Positions 16,085 to 24,559 of a stretch of DNA of 46,560 nt are shown here, piece after piece. Origin of the DNA: an uncultured Clostridia bacterium. Its GTDB lineage: Bacteria; Bacillota; Clostridia; TANB77; CAG-508. The stretch spans positions 1 to 46,560 of the forward strand of contig CAKPFO010000007.1 in NCBI GenBank assembly GCA_934153805.1, read 5' to 3'. The notes beneath the pieces are model-generated. The model ran no database searches. It worked only from the letters and a program-made list of their open reading frames with translations, and had not been told where the DNA came from. The translations under genes and the position numbers were made by a program. Within the stretch, counting starts at the first letter, position 1; each line of letters starts with the position of its first letter.

Positions 16085-16988
16085 ATGAAAATATCCATAG
16101 ATTTAGGAGGCAGCCACATAGCTGTTGCAGTATTAAGTGAAAGTAAAAGAATTGTAGCTAAACAGGAAAAAGATTTACCACAATTATCAGAAATAGAAAA
16201 CATAAAGCAATACATATTTGACAACATAATAATGCTTATAAAAGAAGCACTAAAAGAGGCAGGAGCTCCAAGTTGTGTAATTTCAGAAATAGGAATTGCA
16301 ACACCTGGAAAAGTAAAAAACAATGTTATATATGATATATATAATTTAGGAATAAAAGAATTCAACCTACCATACTTGCTAGAAAATTATTATAGTGTAG
16401 ACGTAAAAGCAAGAAATGATGCCAAATGTGCAGCATTAGCAGAAAAAGAGCAAGGAGCATTACAAAATTATGATGATTGCGTGTTTCTATGCATAGGTAC
16501 AGGAATAGGAGGAGCAACTTTCATAAATGGAAAGATGTTGGAGCAAACAAAAGAAAGTGGCTCTGAATATGGACATATGATAATTCAAAAAGATGGACGT
16601 AATTGTAACTGTGGCAATAATGGATGTTTTGAAAAATATGCTTCAATGAAAGCGTTTAAAGACGGAATAATAGAACTATTAAGTTTGGACAAAAGTGTAA
16701 CATCTAAAGAAATATTAGAAATAGTAAAAGACAAAGTAAATGTAGGAGATGAACAAGTTAACACTTACATCGACAATTATATAGATTATTTACTATTAGG
16801 AATTTGCAATATATGCAATATAATAGAACCAGAAGCAATTTGCTTAGGTGGAGGATTTACATATTTTGAAGATATACTATATACAAGATTAATGGAAAAA
16901 ATAAATTTAAACAAGTACAAATTCAATAAACCTAAAATAGTACTCGCTAAATTAGGAAACAACGCACGGATTATTAGGGGCAAACTAA
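16085..16988 (+). CDS. ROK-family sugar kinase, interrupted by a +1 shift at CGG-A near the 3' end
   Basis: MKISIDLGGSHIAVAVL is the phosphate-1 loop; GIATPGKV, the catalytic NDAKCAALAE, IGTGIGGATFINGK and the ROK zinc-type motif GHMIIQKDGRNCNCGNNGCFEKYAS follow, so this is a glucokinase-like ROK enzyme. The zero frame runs on through a dispersed repeat to 17071, giving an atypical tail RIIRGKLKEL.... Skipping the C of CGG 16967-16969 gives KLGNNAGLLGAN and TAA at 16986-16988. This matches the normal ROK ending GNDAGLLGAA and gives a 300-residue protein of usual size. It lies between pilC and a pilin; whether it belongs to the pilus operon functionally is unclear. Confidence 0.88.
16967..16970 (+). 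other. CGG-A +1 recoding site 3 (ROK kinase)
   Basis: Zero frame GCA CGG ATT; productive reading GCA (C) GGA TTA, giving the conserved Ala-Gly-Leu-Leu-Gly end of ROK proteins. Confidence 0.6.
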
Positions 16989-16996
16989 AAGAACTA

Positions 16997-17065
16997 AAAG
17001 GGACGCCCCTTTTTCGATTAGGGACGCCCTTTTTTCGAAAAAAATTTAAAAAAGGGACAGCCCTT
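16997..17065 (+). repeat. Dispersed GGGACGCCC repeat, cluster of three units
   Basis: Three imperfect units AGGGACGCCCCTTTTTCG / AGGGACGCCCTTTTTTCG / AGGGACAGCCCTTCTTTG stand in tandem after the true ROK stop. The same motif, mostly in the other orientation, recurs at 28881, 40591 and 40921. All copies are outside genes when the recoded ROK stop is used. Confidence 0.75.
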
Positions 17066-17097
17066 CTTTGAAATTAATTAAAAAGGAAGGAATAAAA

Positions 17098-18215
17098 TTG
17101 AAAATGAGCAAAGTAATAAAGAAAAATTGTAAAAGCTTTAATAACAAACAAAACGGTATTACATTAATTGCTTTAGTTATTACAATATTAGTATTAATTA
17201 TATTAGCCGGGGTAGTAATTGCTTTTACTATGGGGAAAAATGGAATATTTATAGCTTCTAAAAATGCTAAGAAAAAGTATCAAACCTCTGAAGTGCAAGA
17301 ACAATTAGAAATGGCTATAGCAAATGAGCAATTAGGAAATTTAGATAAATTTACTTTAGCTGATTTAAAAGATTTAAAAATAGATAATGCACAAGTTACT
17401 TTAGGCGTTTTATATAGAAATGCTGTTGTAAAAAAAGGTTCAGAAACATATAATTTTTTAATAGATGAAAACTTAAAAGTTACATATCAAGAAAATACAA
17501 ACTTTGGAGAAACTGGAACATCTGTACCTAATGAATCTGAACTAATTCAAGATTTTGATATTACAATAGAAGAAAACGGAACATATATAAAAGCTCAAGT
17601 TAATAATATACAAAGTGAGAATACATATTTATATACAAACTTGGACATGAATCATGAGTATAAAATAACTGTAAAATTAATAGATAGTCATGGAAATTTG
17701 AAGGAAAAATCAACAATGGTAAACACATCAGATAAAACATATATATATATAAAGATGGCAATGAATATACAGATATAACAGGAGGATGGACTTTAGTAAC
17801 AGCAGGTGGAGGAACAGGAAGCAAAGAAAAAGACCATTTATACTTATATTCTCCTGTAGTATTAGCAACACATACCACTGAATATTATAAAACTGCAAAA
17901 ACAATAAATACTTCTAAATATAAAGAAATGAAAGCTGAAATAACGTTAACAAAATATAATAATGGTAATGGTGGAACGGAGATAAGCTATGGATTGTATA
18001 ATAATACATATAGCACATCAAATTCAGGTCATTTCCTTAATGCTAGCAAGAAAAAAGTTATGGATAGACAAATAAACGAGGTTAAAGAATTTGTACTAGA
18101 TATTAAAAATAACACATATAATTTATATCCTTTTGTATATGCAAGGGCAGGTGGAGGAAGCGACAATGGAGGAGACACTATAGCAATGAAAGTTCATAAG
18201 GTATGGTTTGAATAA
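17098..18215 (+). CDS. Long pilin-like surface protein, frame broken at an AT repeat
   Basis: Start TTG 17098 follows AAGGAAGG by 7 bases (ATG 17104 is an alternative). A basic leader ending NKQNG is followed by ITLIALVITILVLIILAGVVIAF, a prepilin helix. A pilin head follows, then DKTYIY. The frame then runs into TAA at 17776-17778. Removing one AT unit from the (AT)6 at 17739-17750 gives DKTYIYKDGNEYTDITGGW and an open frame to 18215 with a glycine-rich C-terminal domain. This makes about 371 residues. The C-terminal part (ARAGGGSDNGGDTIAMKVHKVWFE) looks like an adhesive head of unknown type. Either a pseudogene, a phase-variable gene in the OFF state, or a sequence error. Confidence 0.75.
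17739..17750 (+). repeat. (AT)6 tract at the pilin frame break
   Basis: Six AT units lie exactly where the reading frame changes. Loss of one unit restores the frame without altering the flanking protein pattern, as expected for slipped-strand mispairing. Confidence 0.6.
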
Positions 18216-18286
18216 ATTATGTAAAATTGCAAAATTTTGGAAAATGACTTGTAAATCACATAAAAATATGATAAGATAGTATTGCT

Positions 18287-18345
18287 GTGAAAATAGCAAT
18301 GCTATTTTTGCATCCTTACTTACATATAAAGTGTAGGTTATCAAT
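18287..18345 (+). promoter_or_regulatory. Leader structures upstream of rpsF
   Basis: Two hairpins: GAAAATAGC-AAT-GCTATTTT (18289-18308) and CTTACA-TATAAAG-TGTAGG. The rpsF operon leader of many Firmicutes carries an S6:S18-binding RNA for autoregulation, and the position fits. I cannot confirm the conserved bulge. A TATGAT/GATAAG -10-like box is at about 18267-18275. Confidence 0.35.
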
Positions 18346-18365
18346 CCACAAGGAGGTGAAGAATA

Positions 18366-18650
18366 ATGAATAAATACGAGAGTGTTATCATTATTAATCC
18401 AAATCTTGATGAAGAAGGAACTAAAGCAATAGTTAAAAATTTCTCAGATTTGATTAATACAGATGGTAAATTAGAAAAAGTTGATGAATTAGGAAAGAAA
18501 AAATTAGCTTATGAAGTTAAGAAAAACAAAGAAGGATATTACGCAGTATTCTATTTTGAAGCTAACCCAACACTAATTTCAGAACTTGAAAGAAATTACA
18601 GAATTACAGATGATGTAATAAAATTTATGACTATTAAAGTTGAGGAATAA
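18366..18650 (+). CDS. rpsF: Ribosomal protein bS6
   Basis: 94 residues, full length: YESVIIINPNLDEEGTKAIVKNFSDLI, then the KLAYEVKKNKEGYYAVFYFEA core and NYRITDDVIKFMTIKVEE. It binds bS18 in the 30S platform. AAGGAGGTG lies 8 bases before the ATG. First gene of the rpsF-ssb-rpsR operon. Confidence 0.97.
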   Translation: MNKYESVIIINPNLDEEGTKAIVKNFSDLINTDGKLEKVDELGKKKLAYEVKKNKEGYYAVFYFEANPTLISELERNYRITDDVIKFMTIKVEE

Positions 18651-18692
18651 TAAATAATAGGGGCCTTTTTATAGAAGGTGAGGTAGAAAAAT

Positions 18693-19118
18693 ATGAACAA
18701 AGTAATTTTAATGGGAAGATTAACAAGAGACCCAGAAGTTAGATATACACAATCTAACAATACATTAGTAGCATCTTTTAGTTTAGCAGTAAACAGAAGA
18801 TTTGTAAGACAAGGAGAAGAAAGACAAGCAGATTTTATAAACATAGTTGCATGGAGCAAACTAGGAGAATTCTGTAGTAAATACTTCAAAAAAGGTCAAC
18901 AAGTAGGTGTTATAGGAAGAATTCAAACAAGAACATGGGATGATGACCAAGGTCAAAAACATTACATAACAGAAGTTGTTGCAGAAGAAGCATATTTTGC
19001 AGATAGCAAAAGAGATGGCGAAGCAGGTGGAAGCTTTGATGCTACATTTGGTGCAATGCCAGGAGCAACAGGAAGTTCAGATTTTGAGGTTTCTTCAGGA
19101 GATGACCTACCATTTTAA
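18693..19118 (+). CDS. ssb: Single-stranded DNA-binding protein
   Basis: 141 residues: OB fold with MNKVILMGRLTRDPEVRYTQ, ASFSLAVNRRF, DFINIVAWSKLGEFC and KKGQQVGVIGRIQTR, then a glycine-rich linker and the acidic SGDDLPF tail that recruits replication and repair proteins. Placed between rpsF and rpsR as in other Firmicutes. It is the normal SSB, unlike the short SSB-like protein in the DGR. Confidence 0.97.
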   Translation: MNKVILMGRLTRDPEVRYTQSNNTLVASFSLAVNRRFVRQGEERQADFINIVAWSKLGEFCSKYFKKGQQVGVIGRIQTRTWDDDQGQKHYITEVVAEEAYFADSKRDGEAGGSFDATFGAMPGATGSSDFEVSSGDDLPF

Positions 19119-19140
19119 GAGTAGTTAGGGGGGAAAAGAA

Positions 19141-19422
19141 ATGGCAGACAAAAAACAAAAAAGAAATAACAGAAACAATAATGCAGATGATGATTTTAAT
19201 CCAAGATTCAAAAAAATGAGAAAGAAAGTTTGTCCTTTATGTGCAGACAAAAATCTTGTTTTAGATTATAAAAATGCAGATCAATTAAAGAAATTTATAA
19301 ATGATAAAGGTAAGATATTACCAAGAAGAGCTACAGGTGCATGTGCAAAACATCAAAGAGATATTACATTAACAGTAAAAAGAGCAAGACAAATTGCTAT
19401 ATTACCATATACAGCTGAATAG
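19141..19422 (+). CDS. rpsR: Ribosomal protein bS18
   Basis: 93 residues. KKVCPLCADKNLVLDYKNADQLKKFINDKGKILPRRATGACAKHQRDITLTVKRARQIAILPY is the family sequence. The four cysteines (CPLC, C in GACAKH) suggest the zinc-binding type in part. The N-terminus is a basic Asn/Lys-rich extension. GGGGGGAAAAG is the ribosome site. Confidence 0.97.
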   Translation: MADKKQKRNNRNNNADDDFNPRFKKMRKKVCPLCADKNLVLDYKNADQLKKFINDKGKILPRRATGACAKHQRDITLTVKRARQIAILPYTAE

Positions 19423-19444
19423 TAAAAAATTAAATAGGGGGGCT

Positions 19445-19482
19445 AAGTAAAAGTAGAAATACTTTTACTTGGTCCTTTTTTG
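19445..19482 (+). terminator. Terminator of the rpsF operon
   Basis: AAGTAAAAGTA (19445-19455), loop GAAA, TACTTTTACTT (19460-19470), then GGTCCTTTTTTG. Confidence 0.85.
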
Positions 19483-19571
19483 TTTTGCAAAAAGATATTT
19501 CTTTTGCTCTCAAATAAATAAAAAATATTCTTCACAAATATTAAATAAAAATAAGAAAGGAAATTTAAAAG

Positions 19572-21419
19572 ATGAATAAAAAAGTATTTTATAAAATAGG
19601 AATAGTTATATTAGCTATAATGCAAATATTAAACATATTAGGAGGATTAAGCAGCGTAAGTGCTGAAATAAAAGAAGGAGATACATTAGTTTTAAAAGGA
19701 GACCACGAATGTGATTCTCTGGTGGAGTATTTGATGACCGACTATAATAAATGGAGTTATAAAGTAGTATGGTATGTGTATTATATAGATAGCAAAACAG
19801 GAGAAAAGTATCCAGCATTTTGTGTTGAACCAGCAAAGCAGGGAGTAGGAACAGGATACACAGAATATGCAACAACATTATCAAAAGAAAAGAATGCAGG
19901 AATATGGAGAGTACTAAGCAAAGGATATATGGGAACAACATATAAAGATTGGAATCTAGAATGTGATGATGATTTATATTCTGCGACAAAAATAGCATTA
20001 CATAGTTATGTGCAAAATATTTCACCAAAAGAAAAGTATAGAATAGGAACGAGAAGCGTAGATGGAAACACTGTAGAAGAGATACAAAGAAGAGCTATAA
20101 AAGTGCTAGATGTAGCTCAATTAATATATACACATGGAATAAATGGAACAGAAAAATATGAAGAACCACAAATAAGTGTTAGTCAGTATGGAGAAAAAAA
20201 TATAGAAATATTAAATGGAGTAGAGTATTATACACAAAAATACAAAGTAAATGCAAATAAAAAACTTATATCTTATGAAATTGAAATAAACAACTTAGTA
20301 AAAGGCACAAAGATTTTAAATTTGAATAATCAAGAAATTTCAACCCAAACAGATAGTTATTTCAAAATAGCAATCCCAACTAAAAATATAAAAGAAGAAA
20401 TAAACGGAAATATATTAATAAAAAATGCAAAGGTAAAAACATGTCCAATATATTATTGTAAAAGCAGTATTCAAAATGCACAAAGCTATGTAACATATAC
20501 AGCAGCGTATGAGACAACAAACGGAAATATAGGAATAAAAATAAAAAATGATAATTGTAATTTGCAAATATTAAAAGTAGACTCTGAAACTAATAAACCA
20601 CTTGAAAATGTAACTTTTGAAATATCAAAAGAAAATGGTGAACGCATAGGAGAATATACCACAGACAAAAATGGATTAATAGAAATCAAAAATTTAGAGC
20701 CAGGAATAGTAAGAGTAAAAGAAATAAAAGTAGATGACAAATACATATTAAACGAAGAAGAGAAACAAGTATCATTAGAATGGGGAAAGACAGCTAAAAT
20801 TCAAATAGAGAATAGTCGTAAAAAAGGTAATTTAAGAATTATAAAAGTAGATGCCGAGAATAATGAAATACTATTAGAGAACGTCAAATTTAAGTTATAT
20901 GATTCTAATGATAATTTTGTAGAAGATGTAACAACAGATGCAAAAGGAGAAGCTGTAATAGAAAATTTAAACATAGGAGACTATTATTTACAAGAAGTAG
21001 AGACAGATGAAAAGTATATACTAAACAAAGAAAAAATTCAGGTAACAGTAAAATGGAATGAAGAAACTACTGTAAAAATAGAAAATGAAAAGGCAAAAGG
21101 AAATATTAAAATAGTAAAAACATCAGAAGATGATAATTTTATAAATGGTAAAAAGGCAGGCTCAGCAATACCAGGAGTAGTGTTTGAAATATTTGATATA
21201 GATGGAAATTCTATTGAAAAGATTGTTACAGATGAAAATGGAATAGCTACAAGTAGCAAGCTAGAACTAGGAAAATATAGAATAAAGGAAATAAAAGCAA
21301 ATGACGATTATGAGTTAAATGGTAAAGAATATATTGCAGATATAACTAAAAATGACGAAACAGTAGAAATAGGTGTAACTAATAAGTCTAAAAACAAACT
21401 CCCAAGAACAGGTTTTTAA
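19572..21419 (+). CDS. Thioester-domain-like / SpaA-repeat surface protein ending in LPRTGF
   Basis: 615 residues. Signal peptide (VFYKIGIVILAIMQILNILGGLSSVSA). Residues about 40-190 resemble the thioester domain of Gram-positive adhesins, with PAFCVEPAKQG holding the candidate Cys and YSATKIALHSYVQ at the place of the usual TQxA (Lys replaces Gln, so a thioester may not form). Three SpaA/CnaB-like repeats follow from about residue 330, each starting with LxILKVD / LRIIKVD / IKIVKTS and containing YTTDKNGLIEIKNL-type blocks. The chain ends LPRTGF-stop: a sortase motif without the membrane helix and positive tail needed for sorting. Likely a pilin-like adhesin or a truncated one. Confidence 0.8.
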   Translation: MNKKVFYKIGIVILAIMQILNILGGLSSVSAEIKEGDTLVLKGDHECDSLVEYLMTDYNKWSYKVVWYVYYIDSKTGEKYPAFCVEPAKQGVGTGYTEYATTLSKEKNAGIWRVLSKGYMGTTYKDWNLECDDDLYSATKIALHSYVQNISPKEKYRIGTRSVDGNTVEEIQRRAIKVLDVAQLIYTHGINGTEKYEEPQISVSQYGEKNIEILNGVEYYTQKYKVNANKKLISYEIEINNLVKGTKILNLNNQEISTQTDSYFKIAIPTKNIKEEINGNILIKNAKVKTCPIYYCKSSIQNAQSYVTYTAAYETTNGNIGIKIKNDNCNLQILKVDSETNKPLENVTFEISKENGERIGEYTTDKNGLIEIKNLEPGIVRVKEIKVDDKYILNEEEKQVSLEWGKTAKIQIENSRKKGNLRIIKVDAENNEILLENVKFKLYDSNDNFVEDVTTDAKGEAVIENLNIGDYYLQEVETDEKYILNKEKIQVTVKWNEETTVKIENEKAKGNIKIVKTSEDDNFINGKKAGSAIPGVVFEIFDIDGNSIEKIVTDENGIATSSKLELGKYRIKEIKANDDYELNGKEYIADITKNDETVEIGVTNKSKNKLPRTGF

Positions 21420-21488
21420 CAAATAGCTTGAAAAGAAAAAATAATTATGATAAAATAAATCCATTAAAATAAAGGAGAGTGTTGAGGG

Positions 21489-21728
21489 ATGTTAACGCCA
21501 AGAATAGAAGATGTGAAGGTACTTGAACCTTATAAAGTATTGTTAATATTTGCAAATGGCGAAAAAAAGGTATATGACATGAAAAAAAATCTAAAATATG
21601 AATGTTTTAAGGAATTGAAAAACTATGAGATTTTTAAGAAAGTTCATCCTAGAGGAGTAACTATAGAATGGGAAAATGGAGTCGATGTAAATCCTGATGA
21701 CTTATACTATAATAGTATCGAGTTATAG
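21489..21728 (+). CDS. DUF2442 protein
   Basis: 79 residues: MLTPRIEDVKVLEPYKVLLIFANGEKKVYDM and GVTIEWENGVDVNPDDLYYNS are the DUF2442 pattern. Such proteins usually sit beside a DUF4160 partner and are thought to be antitoxin-like; no DUF4160 is present here. AAAGGAGAG lies upstream and the next small gene follows by 12 bases. Confidence 0.8.
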   Translation: MLTPRIEDVKVLEPYKVLLIFANGEKKVYDMKKNLKYECFKELKNYEIFKKVHPRGVTIEWENGVDVNPDDLYYNSIEL

Positions 21729-21740
21729 GAGGAAAGAATA

Positions 21741-21971
21741 ATGAATTGTTTTATATGTAAAGGAAAATTAGAAGAAAAGAAAGTAAATTATGTAGTAAAT
21801 CTAGAAGAAACAATTATTATTATAAAAGGAGTTCCTGCAAAAGTATGTACTGAATGTGGAGAGCAATACTTTGATAACGAAACATCAGAAAATATAGAAA
21901 AGATTGTAAATCAATTGAAACAGATATCAACAGAAGTAACGATTGTAAACTATAAAGAAAAAACAGCTTAA
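21741..21971 (+). CDS. YgiT/MqsA-type zinc-finger protein
   Basis: 76 residues. CxxC pairs CFICKGKLEE and CTECGEQYFDNE form the zinc site, with the central GVPAKVC typical of YgiT-type domains. The C-terminal HTH of full MqsA is missing. Usual partners are DUF4258/MqsR-like toxins, which are not seen nearby. GAGGAAAG is the ribosome site. Confidence 0.8.
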   Translation: MNCFICKGKLEEKKVNYVVNLEETIIIIKGVPAKVCTECGEQYFDNETSENIEKIVNQLKQISTEVTIVNYKEKTA

Positions 21972-21977
21972 AAATAA

Positions 21978-22044
21978 CCTCCTGCATGTTTAAACATATA
22001 ATATGTGTAAATAATATATGTAAAAAACATGTAGGAGGCTTTTT
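21978..22044 (+). promoter_or_regulatory. 14-bp hairpin that contains the patatin gene's ribosome site
   Basis: CCTCCTGCATGTTT (21978-21991) pairs with AAACATGTAGGAGG (22025-22038), with one G-T pair, then CTTTTT and the ATG at 22045. The 3' arm holds the only ribosome site for the patatin gene. The structure can therefore act as terminator for the upstream genes and as a translation lock for the next. Confidence 0.65.
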
Positions 22045-22899
22045 ATGAAATTAGGAATTGCTTTATCTGGTGGTGGAATTAGGGGAATAGCGCATGCAGG
22101 CGTGCTAAAAGCATTAGAAGATAATAATATAAAAGTAGATATAATAGGGGGTACAAGTGCAGGCAGTATGATTGCATCATTATATGCAATGGGATATTCA
22201 CCATACTACATATATATACTGTTTAAAACATATGCAAAAGATATTATAGGAATAAACGCAAATCCGATACTATCAGGAATTCATAGTTTTATAAAGAATA
22301 AAAAGACAATTTCAGGACTAAGAAATGGCGAAGCAATAGAAAAAATATTTAATAAGATGGCAGAAAAAAGGAAAATCGAAAATATATCACAAATAGAGAT
22401 GCCGCTTGTTATACCAACAGTTGATATTATGAATTCTAAAGAATATGTTTTTACAAATATAATTCCAAAAGAAGAGGAAAACAAAGAGCAGTATATAACC
22501 AATATAAGTGTTGGAAGAGCTGTACGTGCAAGTAGCAGTTTCCCAGCAGTATTTAGTCCTTGCAAAGATAAGGAACATGCTTTTATGGATGGTGGAGCGC
22601 TAGATAATGTACCTGTACATGAGGTAAAAAAACAAGGAGCAGATAAAGTAATTGCAGTAAAATTTGATGCTGACCCTATAAAAGAAGATAGTAATTTGAT
22701 GGATATTGTAATGAAAACAATAGATATAATGGGAAGTAAAATATCAGAAGAAAGTTTGGAAATGAGTGATTTAGTTTTAAATGTATACACAGACAAAGTA
22801 GGTCTTTTAGATGTAAATAAACTGGAATCTTGCTATAAATATGGGTATGATTGTGTTATTCAAAATTTAGATAAAATAAAGGAAATATGTAATAAATAA
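22045..22899 (+). CDS. Patatin-like phospholipase
   Basis: 284 residues. The oxyanion loop SGGGIRGIAHAGVL, the nucleophile elbow GTSAGS and the catalytic Asp in MDGGALDNVPV form the Ser-Asp dyad of bacterial patatins (RssA/YchK group). Lipid acyl hydrolase, cytoplasmic, no signal peptide. Its translation may be controlled by the hairpin that includes its ribosome site. Confidence 0.9.
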   Translation: MKLGIALSGGGIRGIAHAGVLKALEDNNIKVDIIGGTSAGSMIASLYAMGYSPYYIYILFKTYAKDIIGINANPILSGIHSFIKNKKTISGLRNGEAIEKIFNKMAEKRKIENISQIEMPLVIPTVDIMNSKEYVFTNIIPKEEENKEQYITNISVGRAVRASSSFPAVFSPCKDKEHAFMDGGALDNVPVHEVKKQGADKVIAVKFDADPIKEDSNLMDIVMKTIDIMGSKISEESLEMSDLVLNVYTDKVGLLDVNKLESCYKYGYDCVIQNLDKIKEICNK

Positions 22900-22930
22900 G
22901 CACTGTTTTAATACAGTGCTTATTTATTAC
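22891..22930. terminator. Terminator after patatin gene
   Basis: A 16-bp perfect stem, AATAAATAAGCACTGT (22891-22906) with 22913-22928, includes the stop codon. A second stem AATAGAAAG / CTTTCTATT (22931-22956) serves the convergent small gene. Confidence 0.75.
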
Positions 22931-22951
22931 AATAGAAAGCTTTAACCCTTT

Positions 22952-23107
22952 CTATTTTGTTTTCTTTTCTTCTGGAATTATAATCTTTTTATTTCCTTTT
23001 TCTTCTTTAGGCTTTTCTATATCAATATGGTCATATACAGGAGAAATGTTTAAATCTTTACCATTACCAGAAACAATTTCAATTTTCTTATTTTTCTTTT
23101 CTTCCAT
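22952..23107 (-). CDS. 51-residue charged small protein
   Basis: ATG at 23107 with GAGGTG 6 bases or so before it. Sequence starts MEEKKNKKIEIVSGNGKDL, then NISPVYDHIDIEKPKEEKGNKK and ends PEEKKTK. Very Lys/Glu-rich with a short conserved-looking core (SPVYDHIDI). I do not recognise the family. Confidence 0.7.
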   Translation of the reverse strand: MEEKKNKKIEIVSGNGKDLNISPVYDHIDIEKPKEEKGNKKIIIPEEKKTK

Positions 23108-23211
23108 AACACACCTCACAAAATATATTTAATACTATAAAATAGTTTACTATATAAAGAAACAAAAAACAAGCAAAGTACTTAAATTTTAATAAAAAAC
23201 ATAACAAATCT

Positions 23212-23240
23212 TTGACCAATGTGCATAAGGGTGGTATAAT
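23212..23240 (+). promoter_or_regulatory. Sigma-A promoter
   Basis: TTGACC (23212-23217), exactly 17 bases, TATAAT (23235-23240), 33 bases before the start of the PLP enzyme gene. Confidence 0.85.
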
Positions 23241-23272
23241 ACTTATATCAAATAAAAGAAGGAGAAATGAAC

Positions 23273-24520
23273 ATGTACGAAGAATTTGGAATAAACAATA
23301 AATTAATAGAATTATCAACAAAAGTAGAAAAAGATGTGGAAGAAATTTACAAAAATATAGATAAAGTGTGTGAATATAATAGTTTGAAGGTATTAAGAGC
23401 ATTCCAAAAAAATGAAATTTCGGATATGCACTTTGGAAGTACTACAGGATATGGCTATTCAGATATAGGAAGAGATGCAATAGAAAGAGTATATAGTGAT
23501 ATATTTAAAGCAGAAGATAGTCTAGTAAGAAGTCAATTTATTTCTGGAACACATGCGCTAACAGTTGCTCTATTTGCATTTTTAAGACCAGGAGATACTT
23601 TGCTTAGTATAACAGGTCTCCCTTATGATACTCTTCATGAGGTAATAGGAATTAAAGAAAATAAGAGTTCTTTAAAATCATTTGGTGTAGATTTTGAGAA
23701 AATTGATTTAGTAAATGATGATTTTGATTATGAAAAAATAGAAGAAAGATTGCAAAAAAGCAAAGTAAAATTAATAGAGATTCAACGTTCAAAGGGATAT
23801 TCTACAAGAAAGAGTATAACAATAGAACAATTGCAAAAAGTAATAAAATGCATAAGAAGCGTAGATAAAGATGTAATTATTATGATAGATAATTGCTATT
23901 GTGAATTTGTGGGAAAAGTAGAACCAATAGAAATTGGTGCAGATGTTATAGTAGGTTCACTAATTAAAAATTTAGGTGGAGGATTAGCACCAAACGGAGC
24001 GTATATAGTAGGAAGAAAAGATTTAGTTGAGCTTGCAGGAGAAAGGCTAACAGCTCCAGGAGAAGGAAAAGAGGTTGGACCAACTTTAGGAATTAATAAA
24101 TCTATATTACAAGGATTATTTTTTGCACCAAGTGTAGTTGCCGCAAGTTTAAAAACAGCTGTATTTGCAAGTAAAATGTTAGAAGAACTAGGTTATAAAA
24201 CAAGTCCAAAATATAATGAAGAAAGAGCAGACATTGTACAAACTATAGAATTTGGAGACCCTGAGAAATTAATAAAATATTGTCAAGGAATTCAAATGGG
24301 GTCACCAGTAGACTCTGACTCTATTCCAGAACCATGGGATATGCCAGGTTATACAGACAAAGTAATAATGGCTGCAGGAGCATTTACACAAGGCTCTTCT
24401 ATAGAACTTTCTTGTGATGGACCAATTAGACCGCCATATGTAGCTTTTATGCAAGGTGGATTAACTTATGAATATGGAAAGTTAGGAGTGCTAAAGGCTT
24501 TACAAAGATTAGAAGAGTAG
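23273..24520 (+). CDS. PLP-dependent 'aluminum resistance'/methionine gamma-lyase family protein
   Basis: 415 residues. ATG 23273 is chosen because GAAGGAG is then 8 bases away; the ATG at 23267 would be only 2 away. Motifs: DMHFGSTTGYGYSDIGRDAIERVY, SQFISGTHALTVALFAFLRPGD, the substrate loop and the PLP lysine in VGSLIKNLGGGLAPNGAYIVGR; C-terminal GPIRPPYVAFMQGGLTYEYGK. The family (YnbB) is annotated as cystathionine lyase-like; its true reaction is uncertain. Likely co-transcribed with the nucleosidase that follows, which hints at sulfur amino acid recycling (inference). Confidence 0.88.
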   Translation: MYEEFGINNKLIELSTKVEKDVEEIYKNIDKVCEYNSLKVLRAFQKNEISDMHFGSTTGYGYSDIGRDAIERVYSDIFKAEDSLVRSQFISGTHALTVALFAFLRPGDTLLSITGLPYDTLHEVIGIKENKSSLKSFGVDFEKIDLVNDDFDYEKIEERLQKSKVKLIEIQRSKGYSTRKSITIEQLQKVIKCIRSVDKDVIIMIDNCYCEFVGKVEPIEIGADVIVGSLIKNLGGGLAPNGAYIVGRKDLVELAGERLTAPGEGKEVGPTLGINKSILQGLFFAPSVVAASLKTAVFASKMLEELGYKTSPKYNEERADIVQTIEFGDPEKLIKYCQGIQMGSPVDSDSIPEPWDMPGYTDKVIMAAGAFTQGSSIELSCDGPIRPPYVAFMQGGLTYEYGKLGVLKALQRLEE

Positions 24521-24559
24521 TAGTTGCTGGGAGATATTAAATTTCGTAAAAGGAGTAAA

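Noticed and set aside
20486..20746. Minus-strand frame within the surface protein gene
   Set aside because: Antisense shadow of SpaA-repeat coding sequence without ribosome site.
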